From: Chiua virens
Lineage: Eukaryota; Basidiomycota; Agaricomycetes; Boletales; Boletaceae
NCBI GenBank assembly: GCA_019787685.1
Contig: JAHNUO010000007.1
Span: 1,674,001 to 1,738,000, forward strand
Direction: 5' to 3'
DNA: 64,000 nucleotides
Shown: positions 32,025 through 45,476 of the stretch, piece after piece
Layout: each line of letters starts with the position of its first letter
Numbering within the stretch: position 1 is the first letter of the stretch
Notes under the pieces: model-generated
Databases searched by the model: none
What the model saw: the letters and a program-made list of their open reading frames with translations, nothing else
What the model was told of the DNA's origin: nothing
Made by a program: the position numbers and the translations under genes

Positions 32025-33399
32025 TTAATAACGTGATAGATGTGCGCAGCAGATTAATCCATAAATGAAAGCAACGAACCCGATCCCCCGCCGAGACATC
32101 CCTAGCCAGTCCTCCCACTTCCTCCACCCACGTAAACGCCTTCGGCGGTCATCACCGCTGCATGTCCACCAGGCTGTCAACATTGCCACGTTACCCCCCT
32201 GCGCGGTGCTCGCAGAGAACCCCGTGTGCGTACGGTACAGCGCACGGGTGGAACCCGTCGTCGAGGCGTGTGTAGACCAGAACGAATCGTATGTGAGCGC
32301 AGTCGGTGCGATGGATGTGGTGGTGGGTATCGATGTGGTAGGTATGGATGCGGACGTCGTCGTGGACACGGGGTAGAGGTGGCTGTAGATATGGACGTCG
32401 ACGTGGGGATGGGGAGGATAACGGGTTGAGATAGGACGGAATTGGATGGCACGGTGGGGATGGAGTAGGTGGCTGTTCCGGGAGGTGTGCTCACGATAGG
32501 GTGAGGGGCAAATGGGGAGAAGACGACACCGGGGTGTGGATTGCTTGTCGGGGGTTGGACGGTGGTAGGGAGGAAGATGCTAGGACCGGGGGAGGTGATC
32601 AGGATTGGGACGGGTTGCGAAGTCGTAGCGGCAGGGTTGGCTGTCGATGGTTGGCGGGACGACTGGGTCTGAGACTGCGAGTGCAACGACATCTGTACCT
32701 TGTGCTTGTAGTTGTGCGAGGCGAGCCAAATATTAGGATCGGACAGGTCAATCACCGGCGGTGGATGACCCGTTGACGCCAAGGTAGGTGCGACCGGTAC
32801 GGGAGTCGGAACGGTCGGAAGTGGCTGGGACTGTGATGACGGTTGGCCAGTCCGTGGTGGTAGTATGGTCTGGTGGAGATTGAGATTGAGAAGCGTCCGA
32901 GCCCGGCGGAGAAAGATCACCGGCCGAGGGCGATGGGCCCTCGTTGCGATCGGGTACGCCAGTGGCCGGTGTTGGTGACTGTAGGACGAGGGTTTCAGCA
33001 GGTGTTTGGGTCACATTTGTATTTGGATAGGGGGGTCGGTGTGCAGCATTCTGTCGCATCGTTCGCTGGTGAGAGTGATGGAAGTAGAGGTTTTCGACCT
33101 CATTGAGATTTTGTCGTTGCTGGCCCAAGCGCAGCGGTGAGGATGATACGGATGGGAGTACAAACGAGGGTCACACACCCAACCGTGCTCGACCTTGAGT
33201 TTTGCATACTGAAGACGCATTTGGAGTTGTTTCGAGAGCTGGGCATGGATCAACGTGGCACTTGGAAAAAAACAAAAAAAAGACACACGTGGTTGGCCTT
33301 TGCCCGCTCGAGGGTTTGTCTTCTTTTTTTCTGTTCGAGTTCGTTGGGCTGCTGACTCGAAGCTGCCACAACGACCATTTTTTGCCGTGGACTAGACAT
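32025..33399 (-). CDS. Uncharacterised Pro/Ser-rich protein with N-terminal helical segment
   Basis: Not recognised. The first exons are well supported: 33399-33289 (starts MSSPRQKMVVV, ends in a basic KKRRQTLERAK helix), a 50-nt intron, 33238-33179 (LSKQLQMRLQYAKLKVEHGW), a 59-nt intron, then from 33119 (QRQNLNEVENLYFHHS). These join into one continuous helical, possibly coiled, N-terminal domain. Downstream the protein is Pro/Ser/Thr-rich in a second frame (about 32920-32180, with VIDLSDPNIWLASHNYKHKVQ). It may finish in a third frame that ends at 32025 with a hydrophobic segment GIGFVAFIYGLICC. The later exon junctions are not resolved. Position and strand are solid, the full model is not. 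Confidence 0.6.
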
Positions 33400-33439
33400 A
33401 CCGTGGAAGTGGAAGCAGCTTGTAACAAAGTCTGACAAC

Positions 33440-34431
33440 TGTGGTAGACACTTGCCTAATGCTATCGTACAGATAACTTACAACATGGGGAAACAACTCC
33501 GATCCTGTAAAACAACTGCCAACCTGCACGTCAATGTCAAAAAATACGGCCAAGTCGAGCCGTTCACGAGGTCGCCGAGAATACGTCCGTACTATGTCAT
33601 GACTTTGCAGCACATAGTGATCATTGTCAGCTTCACACTGCACTGCCAGTGGCATTGTTATGTCGTAACAGCTGGGGGTTCACCAAGCTGACGGGCCTTA
33701 ATGTACGTACACCTCGGAGCAGCGTAAGCGATAGACCCTAATATCTCGGTGCCTAGGCGCCGCCATGTCGATCAAAGGCTGCACAGGAGGTTGCGATCGG
33801 GGCCCACCCTACAGAGGTCGTGGACCAACGCGAGTCTGTCAGCGCTCATCGGACGAACTTGCGGCGCCGATGATAACGTGACGAACGTACGTACGATGTT
33901 CCTGTATTGGAGAGGGTTGCAGTGTTATCTGAAAATCTGAAGCGAATGATGGTGAACCATGCCTTGTTGGCATTTATATTCAGGGTCGGATTTAGACCCG
34001 AAGAATGTCTCAATATCATGTGGATCGCAAACAGGTGCACTCACGACCTGTTCTTGGTGGTCGGTGTGAGTCGTTGCGACGTCCGCGGAGGGGGACATAC
34101 GGTGGCCCGAGTCTATCACAGCGAGATTATTTAAATGTACGCTGTCCATAGTCTAAGAATCCAACCGCTTCGACAACTGAACAAGGTCACACAACGACAT
34201 GACACGGACAGCTGTCAATGCCGGATTGGCTGAGCGGGACGCCCGGAACAATCGTGATTCATGAGTTGTTTTAGTTTCAGGAACTGCATAGCCCGGCTGA
34301 TCTGCCTCGAGGCAAGCCGTATTCGCGCGTTCATCAGACCTTTTGGTCACCATTTCAGGGTTCGGCTTTTTCTTATTTGACGAGATTCCCTTTCGTTCGT
34401 TCTTTCAAGTTCGTCGACGCCGTCGTCTACG
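33440..34431. other. Intergenic region between divergent genes
   Basis: It lies between the minus-strand gene starting at 33399 and the plus-strand gene starting at 34432, so it should hold both promoters. A pyrimidine-rich stretch occurs just before 34432. No other gene seen. Confidence 0.5.
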
Positions 34432-37400
34432 ATGGCCATAGTCCAATCCATGTCCACCGTCCAGATCCCAGCGCAGGCAAGTCAATCAAGCTCAGCGGCC
34501 TGTCTCATCTGTCATTGCTTATGAACTGTCCCAGAACCGCTCCTTCCGTGCTGCCACGACCTGGTCGAATCCCCCATCCAACTACGCTCGTCCGTGGCGT
34601 TCATCCCCTCTCGCCGGTCCTGCCTTCTCCACTCTCCCTCCCATCTTCGCGGGCTCCTCCGAGAATCTCTAACTTCGCCAGAACCCGTGCACCAATTCGC
34701 ACAGTCCCGCTCGTACTCCTCCTCCTCGATCGCGTCTCAGTCATCCCTCTCCGCATCTCCCTACGGCTCAAAGGACCCCAGTGTCCTGTTCTTGGACGAA
34801 AGCGAGGCAAGCACCTCCTCAGTCTCCCCAGCTACCAGTACGAGTGCCCACGGTGCAACCTCCTCGTCCCACGGTCACTCCAACTCGCAGAGTTCTTCGC
34901 GTCGTCCAGCTCGCTTATCGAAATCTTGGGTCCGTCGTAAATCCATGGCTGCGGCGCAGGAACACGGTGATGCTTCTAAGAACGTCACTGAAGCGTTCGT
35001 CACGCCTCCTGCACGTGCACGCACCGTCTCCCATGGCCACTCCCGTCCAGCGTCTTTTCCCGTCGTCCCCGTCGCCGCCACCACGACGATGCCCCCAGCC
35101 TACTCACGTACTTCGCAGCCTCACCCTGAAAGTATCAGCATTAAACAGCCACCCTCAGTGTCACGTGATCCTACTTCCAACTGGGTGTCCTCCTAGTCCG
35201 TTTGGCCCTGCAGCGACACCCAGGTTCTCCAGACTTGCCATGGCGTCTCCTGCAGTGGTCATGCCCCTCAGCGCAAAAGAATACCGCAAACGAAAAGCCA
35301 GGGAGTCGGTTGGAAAGGGAAAGGACACCGAACCCCCAATGTCTTCGAATCATGTCACCTTTATTGATAATAATGCTTCGTCGGCTACCTCGAACACTCC
35401 CAACGGAGTCCCTGTGGTCACGGTGTCACCTCCTCCGTCGGAAAATGTTGACCTGCCACCGGCGTCGTCTGATGACGCTCCCTCTACGCAACAACAACCC
35501 AACAGCCCTCCTCCCAAACAGCATCCACATGGCTCCCTCTCCGCACCATCCCAGCCTGGTCCTTCATCACCGAATTACCCTCGATCCCGTTCACGTCCAA
35601 ATACCCCTCCCCGATCGTCACCTCTTGCCACCCAACCGCCTATCTCTCCCAAATCTTCTACTGGCACCTTTTATTCTCTCGCACCTGCCTCGGACGATGA
35701 AACCACACCTCAGTCCTCAGGTAAAGATGACCCGAATGCTACCAACGATCTGCCTCCCGCACGCCCACGTCCCCGTCCACGCCGTCGCAAATCCTACCCT
35801 GACCGTCTCTCCAGTGGCGCCCGACTGAGTTTCATCGAAGCCATGAACCGTCTCTCGCAAGGCTCAGTCCTCTCCCAAGCCGACGACAAGAATGACAACT
35901 GATAACGCGAACAGGCTCTCGACTGTGTCCCAAGCGAGTGGGCGCACACTCTTTTATGACGTGGTCGACACGGCCGGGCCTGCAGTGGGAGAAGACCGCC
36001 AGGTGCCAAATAGTCCTTCCGTCGGTCTGAAGAAACGCCCCTCGGCTACACAGAGCCTTGAAAACCTCTCGTCGACCCGCATTGGCGGCGAAACGGCGTA
36101 CGACTCATCGGACGAGGCGCACAGAGCGGCTAAGCGCAACGTGCGGATGGTACGGATTTCAGATACGGTCGAGGTGTCGCCGTCACCAGTACAACGGAGA
36201 CGCAAGTTGACCAAATCGCGTCCGTTGTCGGTGCGTGGTGAGACGGTGCCGCCGCCGACGCAGCCTCACGAACGCCGGATGTCGTTGTTGCCTTGGAAAT
36301 CAAAGAGAGTGGAAGAGAGCAAGGGTGGCGCTGGGACTGCAGCGGGCGCAGCTGACAAGGGTGCAAACTTGAACGGAACCAAGTTTGTGCACGTTCGCGT
36401 GGCGACCGGTTCGACGCCCTCGCGTGGTCCTGTCATCGATATTGGACCGTCGCCCCACTCGAAATCCGAATCTGACCATACACTGTGCGAGTCGCCAACG
36501 TCAACGCCAACGCCAGACCCCGATCCCTCTACAGATTCTCGAAAAAACCGCCGATCTACGTTTGGATTTCTTTCTACACCTTCCTTTCGTCCGAAGCGTG
36601 AGCGCGAGAAATCTAGCACCCTCGATTTTGGCAAGGCCGGCTCGAATCAGCACACCCCCGCTCACGTGAATGTCAAGTCCAAGGGGATCCCGAACAGCGT
36701 GGAGAGTGGTACGGACAGTACCTCGACCAGCATCCACACGATTGCGCAGGGAAGTCAGACCACGTTGGTGCCTGCCTCCGGATCAATGACACCACCCCTG
36801 TATGATCTCACTTCGTTCGCGTCCTTTGGGTCGTCTGCGGTGCCCATGGTGCGTCGGCTGAATTCCCAAACGGCAGGGATACCCGACGAACCCTTGCCAA
36901 ATCCGTGGGAACCCAAGGGCAGCTCGACTCCGAGTCTTCTCACGACGGGAAGCACCGCGACGTCTTCAAGCATCCCACGCACGCTGACAGCCTCGTCCTT
37001 TGTCCCACGGCCATCTGCACTCAAAGCGTCGTTCACGGACACGTCCGAGGAGGAGGACCGGGTGCATTTGCGTGTGAGCGCGCATCCGGGGTGTCCAGGT
37101 GTCCGCGCTGGGTCACGTCCTGGTTCGGCGAGTTCGACGGCAACCGAGACGTCTGGGTCGTACTGTGTCAGCTGACCACAGTACCTGCATCGACTGCGAG
37201 TGTGAGTGCGAGTGGCTTCGGGGTCGACGTCGAGGTCTGACTCGCCTGTGGAGAGGCGGGATCGGATGGGGGTGGAAAAAGAGGGCGAGGGGTGTGCGCT
37301 GTGTGGGCACATCGTGAGTCGGGGGACGTCGCCGCCGCAGACGTACACCTCGTCGATGCACCCGATGTTTACAGTCCCGCTCGTGACAGGTGCCTGCGAC

Positions 37401-37806
37401 GGGGGTGCATGTGCCTGCGCGCAGTGGAACGAAAGGGGGCAAGGGTGTGCCGCGCGATTTAGTGGTGCCGGTCTATGGGCATGGGGGTGGACCGGAGGTG
37501 GACCGGGATGCCGGACCGGAACGTGGGCCTGTCGTGCCGGTGCGGTCGAAGACGATGGCCATGGGTGACAGGCTTGAGGTGCCGAACGCGGAGTCACCGT
37601 CCAAGGTGCGGAAGCGGCGACGACCGCAGACGGCGCCTACTGGTGGTGGAGACGCGATCCGGTATGTGGAAGAGACCAAGACGGTGATGGACGTGAGCGT
37701 GGATGTGGACGTTGGTTTTGGGGCTGGTGGGCGCGTGGCAAAACGCAAGGGCGGGCCGTCCCGGTTGAAGACGGTGCTCAAGGGGTTGCTCAAGTGGGGT
37801 GGTTAG
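34432..37806 (+). CDS. Large uncharacterised Ser/Pro-rich protein
   Basis: Not recognised. Exon 1, 34432-34476 (MAIVQSMSTVQIPAQ), is followed by a 58-nt GC-AG intron. Exon 2 is 34535-34616. Then comes a 65-nt intron with CTAAC near its end, and exon 3 is 34682-35164. A 49-nt intron leads to an exon from 35214 (PTPRFSRLAMASP). The text is low-complexity Ser/Thr/Pro/Arg with basic patches (KEYRKRKARES, RPRRRKSYPDRL) and many phospho-like motifs. That suggests a disordered regulatory or cytoskeletal protein, but this is inference. A frame change near 35866-35914 fits an intron only if a base is miscounted, and the 37175-37400 junctions are also unresolved. The last frame ends SRLKTVLKGLLKWGG at 37806, with CALCGHIV upstream as a possible CXXC site. 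Confidence 0.62.
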
Positions 37807-40021
37807 AGGTACGTGATCGTTGGGGGGCTGGACAAGGCTGACGTTGACGGAACGCAGATAGGACGCTTGGCGTTGACTGTCGATCTTTCTTTTTCTTTTG
37901 GGCGTTGCCATGATTGGTCCGCGTATTTATCACTTTTTGAGGACGAAGGCATGGATCCTGAGCCTTGATTTCTTTTTCTGCCGTTCGTTGTTCGCTGGGA
38001 TACCTCGCGCGCGTTGACACTGTCCTTTCAATTTTCCTTTTGCTCTCGTTGCTGTTCATCCTTTCTACTGGGTTTGTTCCTCGCTCTTTTCTTGGATAGC
38101 ATCCTATGGACGTCCGCATACAGTTACAGTTGAACCATATACCTATGTTTTGGGGGCTGGACGGAGTGGTCCTGATATGTATGATAATACAGTATTGAAA
38201 GAACTCCAAACGATGGTTGTTTGCTGCCAATGCTGAGTCCTGGGCCTGAGTCCTGAGACAGTAGTATCATATTCACTGAACGAGTTCATTCAATAACATG
38301 TTGCTGAGTTTCTCACACACGTCGACGTTACTCATAGGTCATTGCCGAGCGTCCTACTGTGCTTCGCAACTTCCCACTGAGCCTTTCAAGCTTCAAGTCC
38401 CGGCCTGCTCTCATCAATCTCCATAGTGCGGCCACTGCTGGCCGTGGTCTTTGACTTTGCTCCTCAGGACGTGGACGTCCCATTTGCGCCAACGTCGCAC
38501 TCCAGGCTCGATGAGGTATATCGACGCGTCGCTGACAAATTACGGTTCGAAATGCCAAGTCATCTGCGTTGCAATATGCTTTCTGTATAGTCTTTAGCTG
38601 AAACTTGAAGTGAAGCCCAAATTGAGGTTCGCAAAGTTCGTCGGTGAGTATCAAAAATGCTCTCTAGGTGCATGTGCATGACTCACATATTATGTACCAG
38701 GCCCTTGTTTATCGCGTTCGCATTATCATGATTTGGTGTGTTTATCCTGAATCTGAAACGAGCATTGTCCAGGTACCTGCTGCTGTTCGAAGAGGCAGAA
38801 GATAGTCAGCTCCCGATGCTCTTTGTGGAACCCAATCTCATGTGGAAATACAAGCGTCAGAAAGTCTGCTCGCATCCTGTTGCACCCCAAGCTTATTTTC
38901 GTTTTCGTGGTTGCACGTCCCTCGGGGTCTGAGAACGTCCAGTAACACTTGGTGTTGATTCGGAAAGCCAAATAGGGAAGTAGATCGAACACAAAGGGTT
39001 GCGAAGACAAGTTGATATCCGGGAAAGTGGGTCATCGCATTCAATGATGTGGGTGGATGATTCGCATTTTTGTTTTTGGCCCCAATACCGCGGTTTCGAT
39101 AGTAGGAAGCCCAGAGCTTGACTGCGTCTTTCCCATAAGAATATTTTCGTGCTGAACTTCCTTAACATATACTTGTAGATACAGGGAATACTCCAACCAC
39201 CGGTACCAGGTCATACTGACGGCTATCGTGGAAAAAATCCCGTGGTCAATCTAACGCTTGATTCATTGTACTTGGTACCTGGGTGGGATCGATGCTGGGT
39301 TTGGTTTATCCACGGTACCCAGTCGCGGTCACGACCTACCGGCCCGAGGTTCAATGGTTTGCAGATGGTATGCGGAAAGAGGCAATGAAAAACAATGCGA
39401 TCGATTGGCAGAACGTGGTTGTGTCTAAGTACTTAGTCAAAGACAAGTGGACGTTGGTCCGGTTCAACGTGGAGAACGTTGCTCCGCTTAAATTGCGGAA
39501 CGCCGGATAAACTCGATCAGGACAACATTGTCTTATTTGTTCTTTTACGCCCATGTGACTTCCGTGTGACATGTAAATATTGAGGTGAGCTCAGGCTGGA
39601 GGAATGGCAAGTACGGTATCGTACGATAATGTATGTCCACGCAGTGCCGGTCAGGTCACTGGCTGCTAACATCCAGTGTTCCAGTGAGTGCCGTGGTGGC
39701 ATTGCGACATTCGGAGACGAAGCGGCCCAGATATTGATATTGCTGAAGCGCTGATCTTGCTCCATGATTTTAGGTGGTGTAGCAGCGTTTGATACGGAGT
39801 TCTTCTCAAACGGTCCGAGTCGCCGAAAACATTATGTATGGAATTTAGAAAGCAATTTCCAGACATGATATCGTTGACTCGGGAATTTGCTTCCGGCTTT
39901 CGAGTTCACCGACTCAGCTGTGACCCGTATTTAATCTTCAAAGAACGAGACTACCGGTACCCACATCCCCTCGGCCGTTCCGTCACATTCACCTACCTCA
40001 CTTGAACTCTTTGCACTAATC
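37807..40021. other. Intergenic region, no gene recognised
   Basis: Short frames only. One of 75 codons (39283-39510) is neat but has no recognisable domain and stops just upstream. The last 100 bp before 40022 are the likely O-methyltransferase promoter and 5' leader. Confidence 0.5.
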
Positions 40022-41996
40022 ATGTCAGGGGAAGCTCAGCTCGAGACTCTCTTAGAGATCATCAACACCTCTGCTCGTCAGGCCATTGCCGAGTACAAGA
40101 AAGGCGACAATGATGTTCCTACGATCCACACAAAGACGTATCATCCCATTGACTTTGCGTTCGATACTGTGGCGCTCAAGAAAGCTGTGAGGCTTCTTGA
40201 GGGTGCCTGCCAGCAGCTGTGTGCTTCACTGGCTCCACCTCAACACACTCTCCACAATGTGAGTTGTGTAATGGAATGCCAGGAGAGTGTGTCGCTGACT
40301 CGCTAACGATGTATTCATCCTTAAAGTTTGCGATGTCGTTCGAATGGGCATGTGTACGCGTTGCTATTCGCGCGAAGATTGCAGACGTGCTAGCACGCCA
40401 CCCTAGTGGCCTTCATATCGATGAGCTTGCCAAGCTGGTCGGTTTGGAAAAAGGGAAGCTAGCCCGCGTGCTTCGTCTGCTTGCAATCAAGGGGTGTTTC
40501 ACTGAGGGTACGATTTTCCTTTCTGGTTCACCCGTAATTCGTGTTCATCTCCAATTTCAGTCAAGCCAAATGTATTCATGAATAACCGTATCTCGCTCGT
40601 TACCGGGTCTGATTCCTATCCTGCGGCCTACGCGCGTCTGGAATCGGAGGATGTCCCACATGGTGCAGTTTTGTTATATGAAACGATGACAGAACCAGAC
40701 TATGCGGCAAGTTACGATCCGCAAATGTCGCCTCTCATGCATTCCCTCAAAAAGAGAGGCATCAAGGGAAACTTCTTTGATTGGCTGGCAGAGGATGTAA
40801 GTCCCTATGCTAATTCTCTTTCTGTTCTATTATTACTTTGGTTACTGTTTGCTGACTTGATACCGTGTTTAGGATGAGAGGCGCGAGGTGAGAGCTTTCA
40901 TCATCAGTAAAAAATCAGTCTCCCAAATCAGGCGTGCAGAATTTCCACCGTGCTATGGTCGGAATTGGCTATACCATGGGCTCTCTTTCTGTTTTGCACC
41001 GTAAGTAGACAGCTTCCTTCATTTGACCGAACTGCCAGGATCACCTCTGCTTGTAGACTATCCATGGAATGAAGTGAAGACCGTCTGTGATGTCGGTGGT
41101 AGTGTCGGGACGGTCACTATCCCACTTTTAAAGATGTACCCGCACCTCAAGATTGTCGATCAAGACCTGCCAGAAGTACTGGTTCGGGCTAAGGAGGTGA
41201 GGACATATCTCCTTGTTCATTTCAAGTTGGCTGTGTGTCGTCATGCCATTCTTTCTGACGCTCTAACACATGATAATGGCGGAGAGCTAACATTGTTGGG
41301 TCATAGGTATGGTCCAGAGAAGCCCCAGAAGCAATGGAAACCAATCAAGTTGAATTCATACCAATCAATTTCTTCGAAGAGGGTCCTGTTAAGGGTCAAG
41401 ATGCCTATTATGTGTGTCTCATTCCGATCATTCACCTTGCATGGTGATTGATTTTGATTCGATGATCATGCAGCTCCGTAACATCATTCATGACTGGCCT
41501 GACGCCAAGGCCTCGCTTATTTTGAGGAACATCAGAAATGCGATGGCTCCTCATAGTCGGTTGCTCATTCGTATGTTCTCGCTGCCCTATTTTATTTTGA
41601 CCTGATTACTTTGACCTGACGTATTGTACTTGAATTTCCCATTAGACGACTACGTCTTGTCTCCCACCACCCATGATCCCAACGTGAAATCTTTTGGTGC
41701 AGACATTGCCCCGGAACCAATGTTACCCAACTTCGGGAACGGAAACAATAGAATGTATCAACAAGACATGAACATGCTCTTGATATTTAACGCAAAGGAG
41801 AGGACATTGGAGGATTCGATCGCGTTGGGGTACGTTTCCGTTCGTTAGTCCCAGTGTTTCCATCAGTCATGCCCTTTTTTCCGGCGCCATTGCTGACATC
41901 GTTACCCCCTGCAGGGCCGCAGCTGGCTTACGGCTGGAGAAGGTGTACGATCTATCCGAATCTGCAGTGCTTGAATTCAGAGTTGCTGCAAGTTGA
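40022..41996 (+). CDS. COMT-type SAM-dependent O-methyltransferase (445 aa, 10 exons)
   Basis: Predicted to methylate a hydroxyl of a small, probably aromatic, metabolite. Proposed exons: 40022-40258, 40327-40507, 40561-40796, 40873-40887 (15 nt), 40940-41000, 41057-41196, 41307-41411, 41474-41570, 41646-41829, 41915-41996. The spliced frame is open for 445 aa. It has the winged-helix dimerisation domain (IADVLARHPSGLHIDELAKL), SAM motif I (VCDVGGSVGTV, about residues 252-262), an acidic loop near DQDLPEV, and HDWPD (about 331-335), the usual position of the catalytic His in plant and fungal COMT-like enzymes. Substrate cannot be read. A partial decayed copy follows at 42241. No biosynthetic partner genes are adjacent. 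Confidence 0.88.
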
Positions 41997-42240
41997 TAGT
42001 CAGTATCGGTTAATCTTCACTTGCGGGATTGAAAACTTGGCTGGAGACATGTATATTCTTTATGTAAATGGTTGTATGATCTGGAGCGACGCCACTTGGC
42101 GGTAGGCTTGCTCCGCTATGCCAATTTGTTTAAATGTGAGTTCGTCTGCGAGGGTGCTAGAGCGGTCTTACTGGCTTCACGAGGAAGCGGGATGTTTGCT
42201 ACGATGATCTACGATCTAAACAAAACACTATGTGATTGTT

Positions 42241-42747
42241 GAAAACAACTGGCTTGACGCTAAGGCTGCGATTATCACGAAAAACACCATAAATGCGATG
42301 GCTCCTCATAGTCGGTTGCTCATCCGTACGTGCTTGTTTTACTTGCCATTCCGTCTGTCCTGATTGGTTGTTCAATATTCCCTTACCTTACAAAATTCCA
42401 ATAGACGACCTTGTCTTGACTCCAGCCACACGTGAGATGTGAGATCGTTCGGCGCAGATGTCGCTCTAGTTTCAATGTTACTAGACTTTGGAAACGGGAA
42501 CAATAGGCGCTGAGGATGTCTTGATCTTTACTTGATCTTTAACGTGAAGGGGAGGATATTAGATGATGAGATCCCGATAGGGTGCGCTTGCCAGTGTGCT
42601 CTTGAGTTTTCCGTGACGGGTTCTTGTTTGACTTTTCTGCGGTTGGTAAAGATGTCACTTCTTTGTAGTTCTGCAGCAGGCCTACGGTTAGGGAAGATAT
42701 GCGACCTCGCTGAATCTGCGGAGCTCGACTTCAGGGTAGCTATATGA
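42241..42747 (+). pseudogene. Partial duplicate of the O-methyltransferase 3' end
   Basis: The segment repeats the last exons of the upstream gene: AKA...INAMAPHSRLLI at about 42260-42325, then DDLVLTPAT after a matching intron position, FGNGNN-like text, LIFNVKGRILDDEIPIGCA, and AAGLRLGKICDLAESAELDFRVA to a stop at 42745-42747. It has stops and frame changes in the middle and lacks the SAM-binding half. Direct orientation and order point to tandem duplication followed by decay. Confidence 0.82.
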
Positions 42748-45476
42748 TCCTGCGTGTTGGAGAAATTATAGAAGAGACCAGGAGCTGCCTTCCTCTCCCC
42801 TTCCGTTGATCGTATGGTCGTACAACCTATACTATATTGTCAAATCGAGAGGTTTTGTATCATGTTCACTTGCGCCATTGCACGCTCATCAAGGGTTTCA
42901 ATAGCTTAGTCGACTTACTTGGATTGCAATACTAGTCGCATGCAGCATGACACTGTAAAATAAGGACTCTGAACGGAAAGGCGTGCTCATGGTGGCAACA
43001 CACGATGCCCACCAAACTGGCACTTTGACTTGTATCTATCCAATATTTGACAAGTAATCTTCAGTGGTAGTATGTAGGAGATTTGGGCACTTCCGAAGGC
43101 CATCTCACCTGTGACTTGTCAGCGGACGGAACATGAAGCAAGCGAAAATAGACGAACTTCAAAGTAGCCGACAACGATAGGCTCGAATTCACAGTCGGGA
43201 AGACTGTGTGCACACCTTGCAAGGTCTTGCGGCGTTCGTAAGATCGCGACCGCTCGTATCCGGGGAGTGCCGCTGCAACAGCTCATCAGGACGACCAAAG
43301 ACATGAAAGCAAGGCAGTGGATGGTGATCACTCACATATGGAATCCAAACGACCAAGAATTTCGCAAGCGATCTCTTCTGGTTTGAAGAGTGTTTTTCAT
43401 TTTGGTGTTGTTTCCAAAAGCGAGGTTAGTACGAAGCACACCATGATCAAGGCATTGTCGACATACCCTTCGGAGGTGATTCAACTGAGGTTCGGGTAGT
43501 TCACCATTAGGACGTCGTCACCATCCACATTCATCGCGTATGAAACAGTGGAAAAGTGGTTGTGGGGAGAACAACGAGCAGCTTCCCGTTGACTGGCATC
43601 ACATCAGACAAAGACGAGAAGATAATCACCAATCAACATACTGCTTGAAACCACCTCAAGCATTTGCCGAAGTCGCAGACCCCGGGTTAAACATCCAGCT
43701 ATTTTGCAAAACAAGAGTCAGTCGCAACTCCATGTTTGCTAAAGCACGCACCGTTTGATGATCCAGCATTAACAGCAGCGGCTTGCTCAACAAGCCGACA
43801 GGTAGCCTCGACTAGTAACGCCTCCGTACTGCTGAGAGCTTCACTAATATCCAGTACTACGGTGCTCCTTCCAGGGACCATCGTGACGTCCTCCAGGGAA
43901 TGCCCAGTGCCACACTGAGTGTCTTGGTAGGTTGGAATAGTCGTTACCATTTCCTTTCGCAAGCATTAGACGACGTCCATGTGTATTGTGGGTATGGGTA
44001 TCGTGGATGTCGCGGGTATCTTGTCAGCACCAGGCCGACCAATAGTCGTGCGAGGAAATAGTACGATGTCCTGACTCGGAATAGTCCTGACCATCGGATT
44101 GGCGCTATAAAATGCAGTTCAGACTGAAAGAGGGAGCAAACAAGACCGTCCGGTACGCACTACACGAATTTTGGTAGCAATGAGTGGACCACCTAATGAA
44201 GTGAAGCTGCGGGCGCATCTTGACAACATTACGCATGCTGAGCCTCGTGCAACGACTAAAGGGATACTAAGGACCTGGACAACCGTCATCTCAGTCATAC
44301 CTGGGAAGGAACAAACTAAAAAGGTGTACTACTTTTGCCGTCTTGACACTTTTTGTCGGCTGAGCGACCCTTGCAAGGATCCCTGCTTTCTGCGTCGCCT
44401 TCTTCGTAGCCTGACTGACAGATGAGACGGCTGTCGGCAGACACCTTCTTGACCACGATAGACGCCTGCAGGCCAGCCAGTTCCGAGTGTAGGTGTGCGA
44501 CTGTGGGGGTAGTTGTGGTCCTCGTCGCTGACCAACTGCTGGAAAATTTTGAGGACGGGCCTCCAAGGAAACGTCGCAGCCCCTGTCACCGTCAGTCTTC
44601 ATATTGTCGACTCTGGTGATGAGTTCCTTGTTCTCTCAGGCTTCTTGTATGAGTCCATCTCGCGAGATCTCCATGTTGACTATGCGATCTTCCGTGAGCT
44701 GTCCGCTATCGCAGGAACGGTTGACTTGTCTCGAAGGTACTACTTCGATTTCCCGGCCATGGATCAGCACGGGCGTGTGGATGCCATCGATGAATGCGAT
44801 ACGATCCCTCGGAAATGACAAGGTCCATCGGCGTCACGGCGACCTAGACGAGAGCGACAACCGACCAGCCTGACCAATCAAAAGATTCAAAATTGGTAAT
44901 GCGAGAAGATAGTGGAGAGAGGAGCCGGAGGGCGCAGACAAGAAAGTGGACATGGAAGGAAGAAGAGAAGGGACTGAGATTGCGATCGCTGTCCTGATAT
45001 GCGCCAGGAATTGTGGTCAGCCGCTTAATTCAGCGAGAAAACCTCCATTCCCAACTTCATTGAAACCAGAAAGTCCTCCTTTCGCGTGAGTCTGTAAGAT
45101 TCCTTGAAGGCAATCTAGCGAAGTCAAAGAAAGATTCCGAACTTGGATATCCGAGTCTGCCTAGGAAATTGATTGGAGAAGACCGACAAGTTCGAGTTCA
45201 AGCTGCCACAGGCGTGATTGATCGTCGCTCATATCCCTGATCGCGATTCCCGCATTCATCTGGCGGTTTCCTGGTTCCCATGCAGTGAGCGATGTCCCCC
45301 GTCAATGGCAGTATGCGTTGATGTCGCATGTAAAGGCATCGTATTCCATTCGCATAAGTTGTGGCCCCGCTAGTATCACATTTAGACGTCCCAATCCCCA
45401 TATAACGTCGCCTGTGCTGCACCGCCTCGACGATCTTAATCTCTCCTCGTAACCCTTTACTATCTGATCAATCAAT
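42748..45476. other. Intergenic region with a dispersed repeat
   Basis: No intact gene recognised. The notable part is a segment at 44330-44810 that recurs in inverted orientation near 50.5-50.9 kb, followed by a second shared block at 44911-45000. The rest shows nothing I can support. Confidence 0.5.
44330..44810 (-). repeat. Dispersed repeat / gene relic, copy 2
   Basis: Its reverse complement aligns by eye with 50545-50920 through several blocks, including a CGTATCGCATTCATCGATGG-like core, a GACGAGGACYACARYTACCC block and an AAGCAGGGATCCTTGCAAG-like block. In the minus frame one block reads SQATKKATQKAGILARV against SQATKEAARKARILAKV in the other copy, so it probably derives from a coding sequence. 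An open plus-strand frame also exists (44513-44818). The protein family is not recognised. Confidence 0.6.

Noticed and set aside
39283..39510. 75-codon open frame
   Set aside because: Too short, no domain, and a stop lies closely upstream in frame; could be chance or a relic.
44513..44818. Plus-strand gene in the 44-kb repeat
   Set aside because: The frame reads smoothly but has no recognised family, and the cross-copy peptide similarity is on the other strand.
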